Shown piece after piece: positions 44,101-53,941 of a DNA stretch of 64,000 nucleotides. Each line of letters starts with the position of its first letter. The first letter of the stretch is position 1. Made by a program: the position numbers and the translations under genes. Origin of the DNA: JAFGBI01 sp964454025 (GTDB lineage Bacteria > Myxococcota_A > Polyangia > Polyangiales > Polyangiaceae); the NCBI GenBank assembly GCA_964454025.1, contig CAYVRP010000002.1, forward strand, positions 1 to 64,000. The letters run 5' to 3'. The notes below the pieces were generated by a model, which did not search any database, was not told the origin of the DNA, and worked only from the letters and a program-made list of their open reading frames with translations.

Positions 44101-45497
44101 ACCGCGCTCTCCTCGCCTGGGCGGCGGCGACGAGCGCGTGGCTCGCGCCGCTCCGGATCGCGGCGGCGAGCGGGCCCCTCGCTCGAGAGGGCGAGCCCAT
44201 CGCCACCTCGAGCTACGCCATCGATCTGTTCCAGGGGCCGGTGCTGGCCACCGCGCGCCCCACGGGCCTGGCCGGTGCCTACGCGGCGCTGGCGGAGGGG
44301 GTGGACGGCAACCGCACCAACGCGGCCGCGCCGGCCGTGCGCCGCCCCTGGTCGCGCCGCTGGTTTCATCCGGCCTTCGCGCTCGGCCTCACCTTTCCCG
44401 GGATGCTCGCGCGGACGGACTTCGACAACGACGGGCAGGTGGGCTTCGCCTACGAGGACTTCTACTTCCTCACCGCCGGCGTGAACCTCACCTTCGGCAC
44501 CTGGGGGGTCGGCCTGCTGATCGACGCGCAGCACTACGCGTTGCAGGGTGATCCCGAACCGGGCGAGTCATCGCGCAGCCTCGACGTCACCCTCCAGCGC
44601 GGCCACTTCCTCGGCGCGCACTCGATGTTCGGTGGCCAGCTCGTCTTCGGCTTCGGGGTGCAGGTCGCGAGCCTGGATTTCTCGGCCCTGGCCCCCGCCG
44701 ACGACACGCGGGAGGGGGTCTTCGCGATGGCGAGCACCCGGCCCGAGGCGGGGCTACTCTGGGCGCCCAGCGCCCTCCCCCTCCGCCTGGCGCTCTCCGG
44801 GCGCGCCCCCGGCGAGAGCGAGGCGGATCCACAGAACCTCGCCGTCCCCGACGCGGCCGGCGACACCCGGGTCGGGCCCTTCTACGCGCCGAACCGCCTC
44901 GAGTTCCCCTGGGAGGTCGAGCTCGGCTGGGCCGTACAGCTCGGCCAGCGCCGGCTCAACACCACCTGGCAGAACCCGCGCCGCGCGCTCGAGCCCCTGC
45001 GGCGCCAGGTCGACGAGCGGCGCGCGGCGCTCGCCGACGCGGCCGATGACAGCGCCGGGGCAGCCCGCCTGCGCGCGGCGCGCCGGGCGTTCCGCGCCGA
45101 GCGCCGCGCTGCCTACGCGGCTCTTCCCCGGCAGAAGCTCCTGGTCAGCGCGAGCTGGCTCCTCTCGGGGCCGGTCCGGGATGGGGTGGGTTTCGAGAGC
45201 TTCCTGCGCCAGACGGTGCAGCGCTCCGGGCAGCAGGCCAGCCTCACGCCGCGTCTCGGGCTCGAGTTCGAGCCGATCGTGGATTTTCTCCAGGCCCGCT
45301 GCGGCTGGTACCTCGAGCCCTCGCGCCTCGAGCAGGGCTCGTCGCGCCTGCACGGCACCGCGGGCGTCGACGCGGGGCTGCTCACCTTCGACGCCTTCGG
45401 CCTGCTCGAGCCCGGCACGCGCTGGCGCATCGGGGCCTACCTCGACGGCGCGCGCCAGTACCTCGCCTGGGGGGGTTCGATCGGGATCTGGCGCTGA
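44097..45497 (+). CDS. Predicted outer-membrane beta-barrel protein (about 466 aa)
   Basis: The protein has a signal-like opening ([20 protein letters not shown]) and then alternating hydrophobic strands with Gly/Tyr/Asn turns typical of barrels: [41 protein letters not shown], and the last strands [17 protein letters not shown]. The conserved-looking [22 protein letters not shown] resembles the start of PorV/FadL-like proteins, whose ligands range from lipids to secretion partners. No ATG, GTG or TTG lies at the right place. The best start is CTG 44097, overlapping the SEC-C stop (CTGA); the next in-frame GTG is about 145 bases later and would remove the signal. The start is therefore uncertain. 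Confidence 0.68.
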
Positions 45498-45511
45498 GCC
45501 GCGGGGGCGCC

Positions 45512-45538
45512 GGGGCGGGTGGCCAGGCCGCCCGCCCC
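45512..45538. terminator. Hairpin between convergent genes
   Basis: Sequence 45512-45524 pairs with 45526-45538 over 13 bases with one G-U type mismatch. It lies between two stop codons that face each other and could serve both strands. Confidence 0.45.
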
Positions 45539-45549
45539 GACCCCGCCGC

Positions 45550-48084
45550 CTACTTGGCGACGAAGAACGCGCCCTGGCTCGTCTCGACGGTGGCGCGACC
45601 GCCCAGCGTCAAGCCGAAGTAGCCGTAGCGCTCCTCGTAGGAGGAGCCCTCGTAGAACCACTGCCAGTCCGGCGCGAGCACCTCCTGACCCGCAGCGAGA
45701 TCCAGGAGCAGGATCTCCGACGAGACGCCGAGCCCCGTGGTCTGGAACGACTCGCTCCCGCGGCCGATCACGTAGATGTGGCTGCCCGTCACCACCGCGT
45801 CCCCCACCCGGTTGGCGGCGCAGTCGGACCCGAAGAGGTTGCCGGACACGTTGAGGTACCCGAACGCCCGGTGCAGATCCCAGAGAACGGACCGGCAATC
45901 CATGCCGATCCCGGCCACCACGTCCTCGCTCAGCACCTCGTCGGGACCGTTGAGCCCCGCCCGCACGATGTCGGGAGCCGAGGTCGCGTCCCCGTAGCCC
46001 TCGTAGAGCGGGGGCAGGCCGTCCGCGTCGGGCGCCGTGAGATCGAGGGTCGCCACCCGGCGGCGGCTCTGGGTGCGCGTCCCCGCCGCACCGCTCCAGT
46101 CCTCGGGCACCACCGAGTAGTAGCGGCTCTTGCAGTCACCGAAGACGTGCAGCCGCGACCCGTCCGGGGAGGGGCGCAGCACCGAGTAGCCGACGGCGTA
46201 GTCGTCGAGCCGCAGATCGAAGGCGGTGAGCCCCGAGCCGTGCTGCACCCGCTCGCCGGCCGTGGGATCCGCCGTCGCGAACCGCCACACGGAAACCGTG
46301 CGCAGGTTGCCGACGAAGACGTGGGTCGCGCCGTCGAACTCGCCGACCCAGAGCCCCGCCTCGAGGTACGCCGGGCTGCTGCCGCACTCCGGCACGTCGC
46401 CCTCGGCGTTGAACTCCTCGCCATCGTAGATCTGTAGCGCGTCGACCGCGCCGTCGGCGTCCAGGGTGAGCGCCCAGAGGCGGTTGAGGCCGTCGTCCTG
46501 GCGCGCGCGGCTGTTGGCGCCCGTCTCCACCAGGTAGACGACGCCGTCAGCCGCCATCACGCCATCGAGGCGCACGTCGTCGAGCTCCGGCAGCGTATCG
46601 ACGGCCAGCCCGACCGCGCTGGTGACGTCGCCGGCCTCGAGCCCCGAAAGGTCCACCACCAGGAGCGGCACGTCGGGGTTGTGCGGCAGCGGGGCGCCGT
46701 CGCTCAGGCGCATCGTCACCACCAGCCAGTCCGTGCCTCCGCTGGTGACCACCGCCGCGTGGTTCATGACCTCGCCGGCGAGGTCGAGCCCCGCGTCGCG
46801 CAGGTCGATGCTGTGGCCCTGCTCGACGGCGCCGTCGGCGCCCAGGCGCGCGGTGAGGATGACGCCGGGCGTGTCCGTGCCGAGGTAGGCGACGCCCTCG
46901 TGGAACGCGAGCTTGGTCAGCGTGCCCTCGTAGAGCGCTCCGTCCGGATCGGCGAGCGGGACAGCGTCCACCCCCGCGCGCGCCGCGTCCTGATCGACCT
47001 CCTCCTGGGCCTCGAGGTCGATGACCCGGATCCCCTGCCCGGTCGTCGAGACGTCCTCGCTGAGCGAGGAGACGACGAAGAGCCAACCCGCCTCGGGCTT
47101 CCAGGTCGGCGTGGGGTGGCGATAGTTGAAGTAGTTGACCGCGACCGGCGAGGCCCCGGTCCCGGTGAGCGCGGTCGGGAGCTCGACGTCGCCGGCGACC
47201 TCCACCTCATAGCCCTGCACGCGGGCGGGGTAGGCGACGCCACTGGCGGCCAGGTCCTTGACGCCCATGGTCCAGTCGAAGTTCGACAGGGTGCGACTGT
47301 CGTCGTGATCGATGACCGGCAACAGGTAGTAGGTGCCCGCCTCCACCCCGCAGAACTCGAACGGCTCGGAGTCGAAGCTCCGCTGCTGCAGGGAGCCGTC
47401 CGGGTTGAGGTGGCTGCGCACCGGATCGCCGGCGCCCGAGCAGTCCGGCGTCGTGCAGAGCAGCACGAGCACGCTGCCCTGGCCGCAGGTGTCCTTGCTC
47501 GGATCATCGACCTCGCGCCCGCAGGGCACCCTGACCACCACGCTCGGCCCCGTGGGCTCGGGCGACGCATGCAGATCGTCGAGCCGCACCACCCCGGTCA
47601 CGCGGTTGCCCGCGGTGTCCGGGCAGCCCTCGCCGGGCAGCGCCCAGCCGCCGGAGCCGCCGCCGGTCCCGCCCCCGCCCTGCGGCTGCCCCGCGGCGCC
47701 GCCCGGCGCCGACTCGCCACCGCTCGACGGCGCGCCGCCGGGTCCGGGCTCACCTCCCTGCGCCGATCCGCCGCCCTGGGGCTGCTCGCCGCCCTGGGGC
47801 TCCTCGCCGCCGGTGGCCTCGACCCCGCCCTGCGGAGCCTGGCCGCCCGAGGTCGCCGCGCCGCCCGGCGTCTCCTCGCCGCCCTGGGCGCTGCCCCCGG
47901 TGGCGGCGCTGCTGGAGCCGGCGCTGCCCCCTTCGGACGGCTCCGCGCCGCCCTCCGCCTGGTCGGCGCCGCCGCTGCCGCTGGAGCCGCCGTCGTCGTC
48001 CTTGCCGCAGGCCAACGTCAGGAGCGGGGTCGTGCACAGGAGCCAGGTCAGGGTTCGCATCGCGCTGGTTCGGTGTCGTCGCAT
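45550..48084 (-). CDS. Large lipoprotein with Gly-rich linker and beta-propeller-like body (844 aa)
   Basis: ATG at 48084 with GGAAGGA upstream; an internal ATG eight codons on is possible. The lipobox is LTLAC, followed by DDDGGSSGSGG and about 120 residues of GG/Ala/Gln/Glu linker (TGGEEPQGGEQPQGGG-like). The remaining 670 residues contain repeated short beta blocks with VVYLVETG, THVFVGNLRTVSVWRF, RLHVFGDCKSRYYSV and HIYVIGRGSESF, which suggest blades of a propeller. Similar proteins are annotated as secreted beta-propeller domain proteins; I could not confirm the family. It is likely displayed on the cell surface. The gene converges on the beta-barrel gene across a hairpin. Confidence 0.75.
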   Translation of the reverse strand: MRRHRTSAMRTLTWLLCTTPLLTLACGKDDDGGSSGSGGADQAEGGAEPSEGGSAGSSSAATGGSAQGGEETPGGAATSGGQAPQGGVEATGGEEPQGGEQPQGGGSAQGGEPGPGGAPSSGGESAPGGAAGQPQGGGGTGGGSGGWALPGEGCPDTAGNRVTGVVRLDDLHASPEPTGPSVVVRVPCGREVDDPSKDTCGQGSVLVLLCTTPDCSGAGDPVRSHLNPDGSLQQRSFDSEPFEFCGVEAGTYYLLPVIDHDDSRTLSNFDWTMGVKDLAASGVAYPARVQGYEVEVAGDVELPTALTGTGASPVAVNYFNYRHPTPTWKPEAGWLFVVSSLSEDVSTTGQGIRVIDLEAQEEVDQDAARAGVDAVPLADPDGALYEGTLTKLAFHEGVAYLGTDTPGVILTARLGADGAVEQGHSIDLRDAGLDLAGEVMNHAAVVTSGGTDWLVVTMRLSDGAPLPHNPDVPLLVVDLSGLEAGDVTSAVGLAVDTLPELDDVRLDGVMAADGVVYLVETGANSRARQDDGLNRLWALTLDADGAVDALQIYDGEEFNAEGDVPECGSSPAYLEAGLWVGEFDGATHVFVGNLRTVSVWRFATADPTAGERVQHGSGLTAFDLRLDDYAVGYSVLRPSPDGSRLHVFGDCKSRYYSVVPEDWSGAAGTRTQSRRRVATLDLTAPDADGLPPLYEGYGDATSAPDIVRAGLNGPDEVLSEDVVAGIGMDCRSVLWDLHRAFGYLNVSGNLFGSDCAANRVGDAVVTGSHIYVIGRGSESFQTTGLGVSSEILLLDLAAGQEVLAPDWQWFYEGSSYEERYGYFGLTLGGRATVETSQGAFFVAK

Positions 48085-48329
48085 TCGTCGTCCTTCCTCG
48101 TGGTGCGGGCGCCCGCTCGGGGCACGCCGCGATCGGCGCGGATGCTAGGGGATCCGTCGCCCCCCGAGAACCCGCCGGCGGGCGCCGGGCGACGGATTTC
48201 TCCGCCGCGCCGGCGCCCGGTGTCGCACCCGTGAGCACCGCTCCGCACCTCTGCCCCCGGCTCGGGGCGCGGCCCGCGCGACGCGCGATCCTGCCCGGAC
48301 GTCTCGGTCCAGGCGCAGCGTCGGGCCGC

Positions 48330-48914
48330 TCAAACCCAGGCGACGCGGAGCGACTCGGTGGCGCCGAGGCGCCGCCGCTCGACCCGCGTGAAGCGCGCCG
48401 CGAGCTCGGCGTCCACGACCCTGACGAAGGCGAAGTAGTCCCCGCCCTCGAGCCACTCCGCGGCGGCGACGAGGGGGTTACGGTTCTGGTGGTAGTCGAT
48501 GACCACCACCGCCTCGCGCACCACGCGCCCGAGCTCCGCGTAGACCCGCGCCCGGTACTCCGGAGTGAAGCCGTGCAGCGTCGCCGCCAGGATCGCGACG
48601 TCGATCGAGCGGTCGGCGAGGAACGCGAGCGCGTCCGCGGGCGCCGGGTGCACGGGCACCGCGGGGAACCGAGCGCGCGCGATCCGCACCATGGCCCGCG
48701 AGGGTTCGACCGCGACCAGCTCGCAGTCGCGACGAGAGAGCTCGGCGAGCAGGGTGCCGACCCCGGCGCCCACGTCGAGCACGCGCCGCCCCTGGAGCGG
48801 CAACAGCTCCTCCAGCGCCGCGAGCGCGCGGCGCAGCCCCGGGCGCCGCAGCGGCTCGAGGGCGAGCATGACGGGCGTGAAGAGCTCCCACTTCCAAGAA
48901 CCGCGCGCGGACAT
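48330..48914 (-). CDS. Class I SAM-dependent methyltransferase
   Basis: 194 residues from ATG 48914. Motif I is RVLDVGAGVGTLLAELS (near residue 43), followed by ELVAVEPSRAMVRIARARF for the acidic SAM-contact region and IDVAILAATLHGF for motif III; the C-terminal part is VVVIDYHQNRNP. This is the small-molecule methyltransferase fold, with unknown substrate. No Shine-Dalgarno sequence is visible before the ATG, and the frame is open upstream, so the start is moderately sure. It is divergent from the aminopeptidase gene with a 130-base gap. Confidence 0.8.
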   Translation of the reverse strand: MSARGSWKWELFTPVMLALEPLRRPGLRRALAALEELLPLQGRRVLDVGAGVGTLLAELSRRDCELVAVEPSRAMVRIARARFPAVPVHPAPADALAFLADRSIDVAILAATLHGFTPEYRARVYAELGRVVREAVVVIDYHQNRNPLVAAAEWLEGGDYFAFVRVVDAELAARFTRVERRRLGATESLRVAWV

Positions 48915-49044
48915 GGGGCGGAGGAGGTAACGCCCCGGGTGCGGCGGCGCAAGGCGGGGCGGCGAACCACGGCCGGGTCCCGGGCTCGGGACGTCGCGCG
49001 CCCCCGTGCCCTCCGCGCCCCGCCCGGGTACGCTCGGCTCGCTC

Positions 49045-50088
49045 ATGCGCGCCGCCGCTCTGATCGCCCTCGCGTCGCTCCTCGGCACCGGGTGCATGGG
49101 GGCGCGCTACCTGCCGCAGGCCGTGGGCGGGCAGCTCGCGTTGATGACGGGAAGCCGGCGGCTCGGGCGCGTGATCGCGGATCCAGAGACGCCGCCGGCG
49201 ACGGCGGCGCTGCTCGCCGAGGTGCCGGAGATCCGGGCGTTCGGGGCCGCGCGGGGGCTCACGCCGGGGCGGAGCTACCGGCGCTACGTGGACCTCCACC
49301 GCGAGCACGCGGTGTGGGTGGTGTCCGGCAGCCGCCCGCTGGCCTTCGAACCCAAGGTGTACTGGTTCCCCATCGCGGGCAGCTTCGCGGCCGTGGGCTG
49401 GTTCTCGGAGGCGCGCGCCGAGCGGCACGTGGCGCGGCTCGAGAGACGCGGCTGGGACGCGGACGCCTTCGGCGCCGACGCCTACTCGACCGGCGGGTGG
49501 TTCCGCGATCCGGTCGTCTCGACCATGCTCGCCCCCGGCCCGGCCGCGGCGGGGACGCTCGCCAACGTCCTGTTGCACGAGTCGGTGCATGCCACCGTCC
49601 TCGTCCCCGGCCAGACGGCGTTCGACGAGAGCCTCGCCACCTTCGTCGCCGACGAGCTCAGCCTCGAGTACCTCGCGGAGCGGTTCGGGCCGGCCTCGGC
49701 CGAGCTCGAGGCCTACCGCGCCGCGGACGCGGCCTGGCGGGCGCGCCTCGCCCGCCTGCTCGACGCCTACGCCGCGCTCGCGGCGCTCTACGCGAGCGAC
49801 CGGCCCGAAGCGGAGAAGCTCCGCGAGAAGGCGGCGCTCCTCGGCGCGCTCACCCGGGAGCTCGCGCTCGAGCGACCCGCCAACAACGCGACGCTCCTCG
49901 GCGTCAAGCTCTACGGCACCGGGACGGCGGAGCTCGGCGAGCTGCTCGCCGCGTGCGGGCGCGACTGGCGGCGCTTCCTCGCCGCCGTCGGGAGCCTGCG
50001 CCCGCGCGATTTCCCCGCCCCGCAGACGGAGGACTTCGCCCCCGTGATCGAGGCGCTCGTGTCCTGGCGCTGCGAGCCGCTCCGGTGA
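49045..50088 (+). CDS. Putative aminopeptidase lipoprotein (PF10023-like)
   Basis: 347 residues; signal peptide MRAAALIALASLLGTGC with Cys17 as the lipobox cysteine. The zinc-peptidase signature is LLHESVHATV (HExxH), followed by FDESLATFVADELSLEYL, which supplies the third ligand Glu. Upstream features include YRRYVDLHREHAVWVVSGS and VYWFPIAGSFAAVGWFSEA, which recur in the putative aminopeptidase family PF10023. Activity in that family has been little tested. An upstream in-frame ATG at 49006 would disturb the signal peptide and was rejected. Predicted to be anchored in the envelope. Confidence 0.82.
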   Translation: MRAAALIALASLLGTGCMGARYLPQAVGGQLALMTGSRRLGRVIADPETPPATAALLAEVPEIRAFGAARGLTPGRSYRRYVDLHREHAVWVVSGSRPLAFEPKVYWFPIAGSFAAVGWFSEARAERHVARLERRGWDADAFGADAYSTGGWFRDPVVSTMLAPGPAAAGTLANVLLHESVHATVLVPGQTAFDESLATFVADELSLEYLAERFGPASAELEAYRAADAAWRARLARLLDAYAALAALYASDRPEAEKLREKAALLGALTRELALERPANNATLLGVKLYGTGTAELGELLAACGRDWRRFLAAVGSLRPRDFPAPQTEDFAPVIEALVSWRCEPLR

Positions 50089-50104
50089 CGGCGCGCGGCT
50101 GCCC

Positions 50105-50656
50105 TCACCCGGCGACGACGGGCGGGCGGAGGGACTTGGGCGGCAGGGTGATCGCGAACTCCTCGGCGGCGAGCCCCGGCCGGATCTCGTCACGCTCGCC
50201 GGTGGGCGCGAAGCCCGCGGAGCGGAGCAGCGCCGTCGCCGCATCGCAGCCGTCGGGGACCAGCACCGTCACGCGCCGCACGTCGCCCGCACGGAGCCAG
50301 GCGAGCGCGGCGCTGACCAGCGCGCGGCCGGCGCCGCACCTCCGCGCCTCCGGCGCGATCCACATCCCGCCCAGGCGCCCGGCGCCGTCGTCCTGACGGA
50401 TGGCGAAGACGAAGCCGATCCACTCACCGCCCGCCTCCGCGATCAACGTCGCGTCGCCGGCGGCCGCCCGCGCCTCGAAATGCCGGCGCCAGGCCGCCGA
50501 CGAGACGCGCTCGTGCTCGGCGACGGTCTGGCGATAGGCGTCGGGCGCGTCGGCGAGGGCACGCGCGCGCAGGCGCCGCAGCGACTCCACCTCGTGCAGC
50601 GCGCAGGGGCGCACGACGACGGTGGAGCGCGCGCTCGCTGGCGGTGCCTCGACCAT
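50105..50656 (-). CDS. GNAT family N-acetyltransferase
   Basis: 183 residues. The opening VVVRPCALHEVESLRRLRA is the first strand and helix of the GNAT fold; the acetyl-CoA loop is RRCGAGRALVSAALAWLR, followed by the typical LRSAGFAPTGERDE. Substrate unknown. The frame stays open upstream of 50656 but without protein character. It converges on the aminopeptidase gene with 16 bases between stops and diverges from the glycosyltransferase with 108 bases. Confidence 0.83.
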   Translation of the reverse strand: MVEAPPASARSTVVVRPCALHEVESLRRLRARALADAPDAYRQTVAEHERVSSAAWRRHFEARAAAGDATLIAEAGGEWIGFVFAIRQDDGAGRLGGMWIAPEARRCGAGRALVSAALAWLRAGDVRRVTVLVPDGCDAATALLRSAGFAPTGERDEIRPGLAAEEFAITLPPKSLRPPVVAG

Positions 50657-50764
50657 GAGGCCCCGGAGGATAACCCGCGCCTCGCCCCTCGATCCACCGC
50701 GGCGCGCGGCGCGCCGCGGCGGCTCGACCGGCTCGGGTGCGCGTGGTACGAGCGGCGGGCTCCG

Positions 50765-51973
50765 ATGGGCGCGCTCGCGTCGCCAAGCTCCCCCGCGGTG
50801 ACGGTGATCTGCCCCGATCTCGGGGTCAATTGCCTGGGCCGGGCGCTGCTCCTCGCCGAGCTCCTCGCCCCCGAGCGACCGGTCCAGGTGGTGGGGCCGC
50901 TGCTCCGCGACGAGCTCTGGGCGCCCGCGCGCAACAGCGCCATACCGCTCCACCCGCGCCGCGTCCGCCACGCCGCCGAGCTCCCGGCCGCGGCGCGCTG
51001 GCTGCGCGAGCGCGCGCTCCGGAGCCAGGTCATCGTCAGCAAGCCGCTCCCCACCAGCCTCGGCCTGGCGCTCTGCGCGGGGATCCCGCGGGACGAGCTG
51101 CTGCTCGACATCGACGACTGGGAGATCGGCCTGCTCGGCGGCGCCGTCCCCCGCGAGCGGCCGGCGCGGCGCCTGTGGCGCGGGGTGGTGCTCGCGCTCG
51201 CGCCTCGGCGCTTCAACACGCGCTACCCGGTCCTGCTGCTCGACGCGATCACCGGCACCTTCCCGCACCGCCTCGTCTCCAACGCCTGGCTCGGGGCGCG
51301 TTACGGGGCCCCCGTGCTCCCCCACGTGCGCGACACCGCGTGGCTCGATCCCGACCACGTCGATCGGCGGGCGCTCAGGGCGCGCTTCGAGCTCGACGAG
51401 CGCCCCTGGGTCGGCTTCATCGGCACCGCACGCGACCACAAGGGGCTCGACGATCTCGTGGCCGCCCTCGCGTCACTGCAGGAGGCCCCCGCGCCGGGGC
51501 TCTTCCTCGCCGGCCTCGACGCCACGCAGCCGAGCGCCGCCCGCCTCCGCGAGCGGGCCCTCTCGGCGCTCGGCCCCGAGCGGCTGCGCGTGGTCGGCCC
51601 CTTCCCGTTCACGGATCTGCCGCCGCATGGCGCCGCGCCGGACGTGGTCTGCCTCCCGAGCCGCGACGAGCCCGCCGCCCGGGGGCAGATCCCGGCCAAG
51701 GTCTTCGACGCGCTGGCGATGGGCCGCCCGGTGGTGGCCTCGCGCGTGAACGACCTGGGGCGCATCCTCGACGGCTGCGGGGTCGTCGTGCCCCCAGGCG
51801 ACGTCGCCGCGCTCGCCCGCGCGCTCGACGCGCTCTGCCGGGATCCCGCGCGGCGCGCCCGCCTCGGCGCCGCCGCCCGCGAGCGCGCCGTCCGTGAGTA
51901 CGGCCACGACTGTGGCCGTGCGGTGCTGCGGCGGGCGCTCGCCGAGCTACGCGTCTTCGGAGCCAGCAGCTAG
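50765..51973 (+). CDS. Glycosyltransferase family 4-like protein
   Basis: 402 residues from ATG 50765. The C-terminal Rossmann domain has PWVGFIGTARDHKGLDDLV, RVVGPFPFTDLP and the nucleotide-sugar region CLPSRDEPAARGQIPAKVFD, followed by ALAMGRPVVASRVNDL. This matches GT-B enzymes of family 4, with Asp replacing the first Glu of the usual EX7E motif. The N-terminal domain holds VTVICPDLGVNCLGRALLLAELL. It probably works on envelope or extracellular polysaccharide. No other sugar genes adjoin it. Confidence 0.83.
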   Translation: MGALASPSSPAVTVICPDLGVNCLGRALLLAELLAPERPVQVVGPLLRDELWAPARNSAIPLHPRRVRHAAELPAAARWLRERALRSQVIVSKPLPTSLGLALCAGIPRDELLLDIDDWEIGLLGGAVPRERPARRLWRGVVLALAPRRFNTRYPVLLLDAITGTFPHRLVSNAWLGARYGAPVLPHVRDTAWLDPDHVDRRALRARFELDERPWVGFIGTARDHKGLDDLVAALASLQEAPAPGLFLAGLDATQPSAARLRERALSALGPERLRVVGPFPFTDLPPHGAAPDVVCLPSRDEPAARGQIPAKVFDALAMGRPVVASRVNDLGRILDGCGVVVPPGDVAALARALDALCRDPARRARLGAAARERAVREYGHDCGRAVLRRALAELRVFGASS

Positions 51974-52302
51974 CCCCTGCCCGGACCCTCGCGGCGAGCG
52001 CGAGGATCTTGCCGCGGCGACCCCGCCGCTCCCGACCCGGCCCGCCGGTCACGGACGAGGGAGCGCAGAGGTCGCGCCCCGAAAGCGCACAGGCCGCCGG
52101 TCGGTCGGGTAAGGCGGGCACGCCGCCCCAGCGGCTCTCACCCCGGTGAGCCGCAGGGGCCGCCGCGCTCGCTGAGGTCTGCGCCCGGCGGTCCTGGTCG
52201 ATCGCCGGAAACTCACTCGAACGGGGCGGCTTCCGGTGTAGGCTACGCGCCCTCGCGGACGGGCCCCGGTTCGGCCCCTCCCGACGCCTCGCCGGTTCGC
52301 GG
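51974..52302. other. Intergenic region upstream of the ECF operon
   Basis: 329 bases with no recognisable gene. At 52206-52236 an inverted repeat CCGGAA...TTCCGG frames GGAAAC, which resembles an ECF -35 box, and TGTAGGCT follows at 52237. The spacing to a -10 motif is too long for a confident ECF promoter, so none is annotated. Confidence 0.35.
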
Positions 52303-53328
52303 ATGCTCTGGGGACAACTGCTCTTCGTCGCGCAGCTCGGAAGCGCGCTCGTGGTGGAGACGGGATCCCCGGACGCGCTCTGCCCCGATCTCACGCGAAC
52401 CCGCGAGGCGGTGGCCGCGCGGCTCGGCACGCTCGACGTCGCGGAGGCCGGCTGGGTCGCGACCTACACCATCGGCCACGCCCCCGACGCGGGCCGCGGC
52501 GACTTCGTGCGCCTCGAGCTCCGCGATCCGCAAGGCCGGGTACGCCTCGAGCGAGATCTGCCGCTCGAGCCCGGCGGCTGCGCCGCCATGGCCCAGGCCG
52601 TCGCCGTCGTGCTCGATCGCTACTTCCGCGCGCTGGCGGAGGCGGCGGCGCCGGCGGACGACGCGGCTACCCCCGGCGACGCGCCGCCCCCCGAGAGCCG
52701 GGAGCACGGGGAGACGCCCGCAGAGGCAACCCCGCCCGTCGCGGCAGCGGGCGCGCTCGGCGTCGCGGCGACGACACCCGACGACGAGGACGGCGCGGCG
52801 TCCGCGCTCCCCGATCCGCGGTACGAGCTCGGCCTGCTCGCCGGCGCCGCGCTCGAGCTCCCGAGCGGGGTCGCGGAGCTCCTCCTCACGGCGCCGGTAG
52901 CTCCGCTCGTTCGGGTCGGGGCGACGGTGAGCGCGCCCTTCCGCGCCGAGTACGAGTCGCTCGGCTCGGGGAGGGTGCGAGGCTGGAGCGTGCCGTTGCG
53001 GATCTGGGCCGGTGTGGGCCGGTCCTCGGGCGGCTTCTGGGCGTATGGAGGACCGGAGCTAATGATCGCGCTCGAGGGAGGCCGGGGTACCGGGCTCGCC
53101 GTCGAGCGCTCGGCCGGCCGAGTCGTCCCGGGCGCGGGGGTAGCGCTCGAGCTGGGCTACCGCCTCACGCCTCGCGTGGGCCTGGGCATGCGCGCGGCGC
53201 TCGACGCGAACCTGCCCGCGGCGGCGCCCCGCTTCGTGGTCGAGGTGGGGGAAGACGAGCGTCGCGAGGTGCTCGCGCCCGCGCCGCTCCGGGCCGCCGT
53301 GACCGGCGGCGTGATCCTGCGGCTCTGA
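52303..53328 (+). CDS. Predicted envelope protein of the ECF/FecR operon (341 aa)
   Basis: A short hydrophobic start (MLWGQLLFVAQLGSALVV) suggests a signal peptide. Residues 25-110 form a compact domain ending MAQAVAVVLDRYFRALA, then an Ala/Pro/Asp/Glu-rich linker of about 60 residues. The C-terminal 170 residues are beta-rich with alternating patterns (YELGLLAGAALELPSG, VPLRIWAGVGRSSGGFWAYGG, ELGYRLTPRVGLGMRAALD), suggesting a small outer-membrane barrel. I do not recognise a family. It precedes the sigma factor by 49 bases and is probably co-transcribed with it. Confidence 0.68.
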   Translation: MLWGQLLFVAQLGSALVVETGSPDALCPDLTRTREAVAARLGTLDVAEAGWVATYTIGHAPDAGRGDFVRLELRDPQGRVRLERDLPLEPGGCAAMAQAVAVVLDRYFRALAEAAAPADDAATPGDAPPPESREHGETPAEATPPVAAAGALGVAATTPDDEDGAASALPDPRYELGLLAGAALELPSGVAELLLTAPVAPLVRVGATVSAPFRAEYESLGSGRVRGWSVPLRIWAGVGRSSGGFWAYGGPELMIALEGGRGTGLAVERSAGRVVPGAGVALELGYRLTPRVGLGMRAALDANLPAAAPRFVVEVGEDERREVLAPAPLRAAVTGGVILRL

Positions 53329-53377
53329 CCGAAGATCCCGGCCCCGAGCAGGCTCCAAGCGGAGAGAAAGCGGGCGG

Positions 53378-53941
53378 ATGTTCGTCTCCGACACCCAGTC
53401 CTGGTCCGAGGGCACGCTGGTCCGCCGGTGCGTGGCGGGCGAGCGCATGGCCTGGCGGCTGCTCCACCGCCGCTACTTCCCGGTGGCCCGCGCGTTCCTG
53501 GGCCGGCTCGGCGTGGGCCCCGCGGACCTCGACGACGCGTGCCAAGAGGTCTTCCTCCAGCTCTTTCGCGCCCTGGCCGGCTTTCGCGGCGAGGCGGAGC
53601 TGAAGACCTGGCTCTACCGTCTCTGCGTGACGGCCGCGGGCCGCTCCCGGCGCAGCCGGGGCTTGCGGCGCCGCCTGCTCGAGCTGCTCGCCATCGAGCA
53701 CGCAGAGCCGGTCGCGGTCGCCCAGGAGCGCCCGGCGGACGAGGAGCGGCGCCTGCTCGAGCGGGGCCTGGCGAGCCTGCCGCCGCGGGAGCGCACCGTC
53801 TTCGTCCTGTTCGAGCTCGAGGGCCTGTCGGGCAAGGAGATCGCCGAGGTGGTCAGGAGCCCCGAGGCCACCGTCTACCGCCGGCTCCACTACGCGCGCG
53901 CTGCGTTTCGCGCCGCGATCGGCGCGGGGGAGGTTTCGTGA
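53378..53941 (+). CDS. ECF-type RNA polymerase sigma factor
   Basis: 187 residues. Region 2 covers about 15-85 (LLHRRYFPVARAFLGRL, DDACQEVFLQLFRAL, FRGEAELKTWLYRLCV). Region 4 covers about 125-180, with LPPRERTVFVLFELEGLSGK and SPEATVYRRLHYARAAF as the -35 recognition helix. The gene overlaps the next by one base (TGATG). With the FecR-type protein behind it, this is a typical surface-signalling pair, although no TonB receptor is present. Confidence 0.9.
   Translation: MFVSDTQSWSEGTLVRRCVAGERMAWRLLHRRYFPVARAFLGRLGVGPADLDDACQEVFLQLFRALAGFRGEAELKTWLYRLCVTAAGRSRRSRGLRRRLLELLAIEHAEPVAVAQERPADEERRLLERGLASLPPRERTVFVLFELEGLSGKEIAEVVRSPEATVYRRLHYARAAFRAAIGAGEVS

Noticed and set aside
52206..52246. 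Autoregulated ECF promoter (GGAAAC...GTGTA) before the envelope-protein gene
   Set aside because: The distance between the two boxes is about 23 bases, longer than the usual 15-17, so it is only mentioned under the intergenic region.
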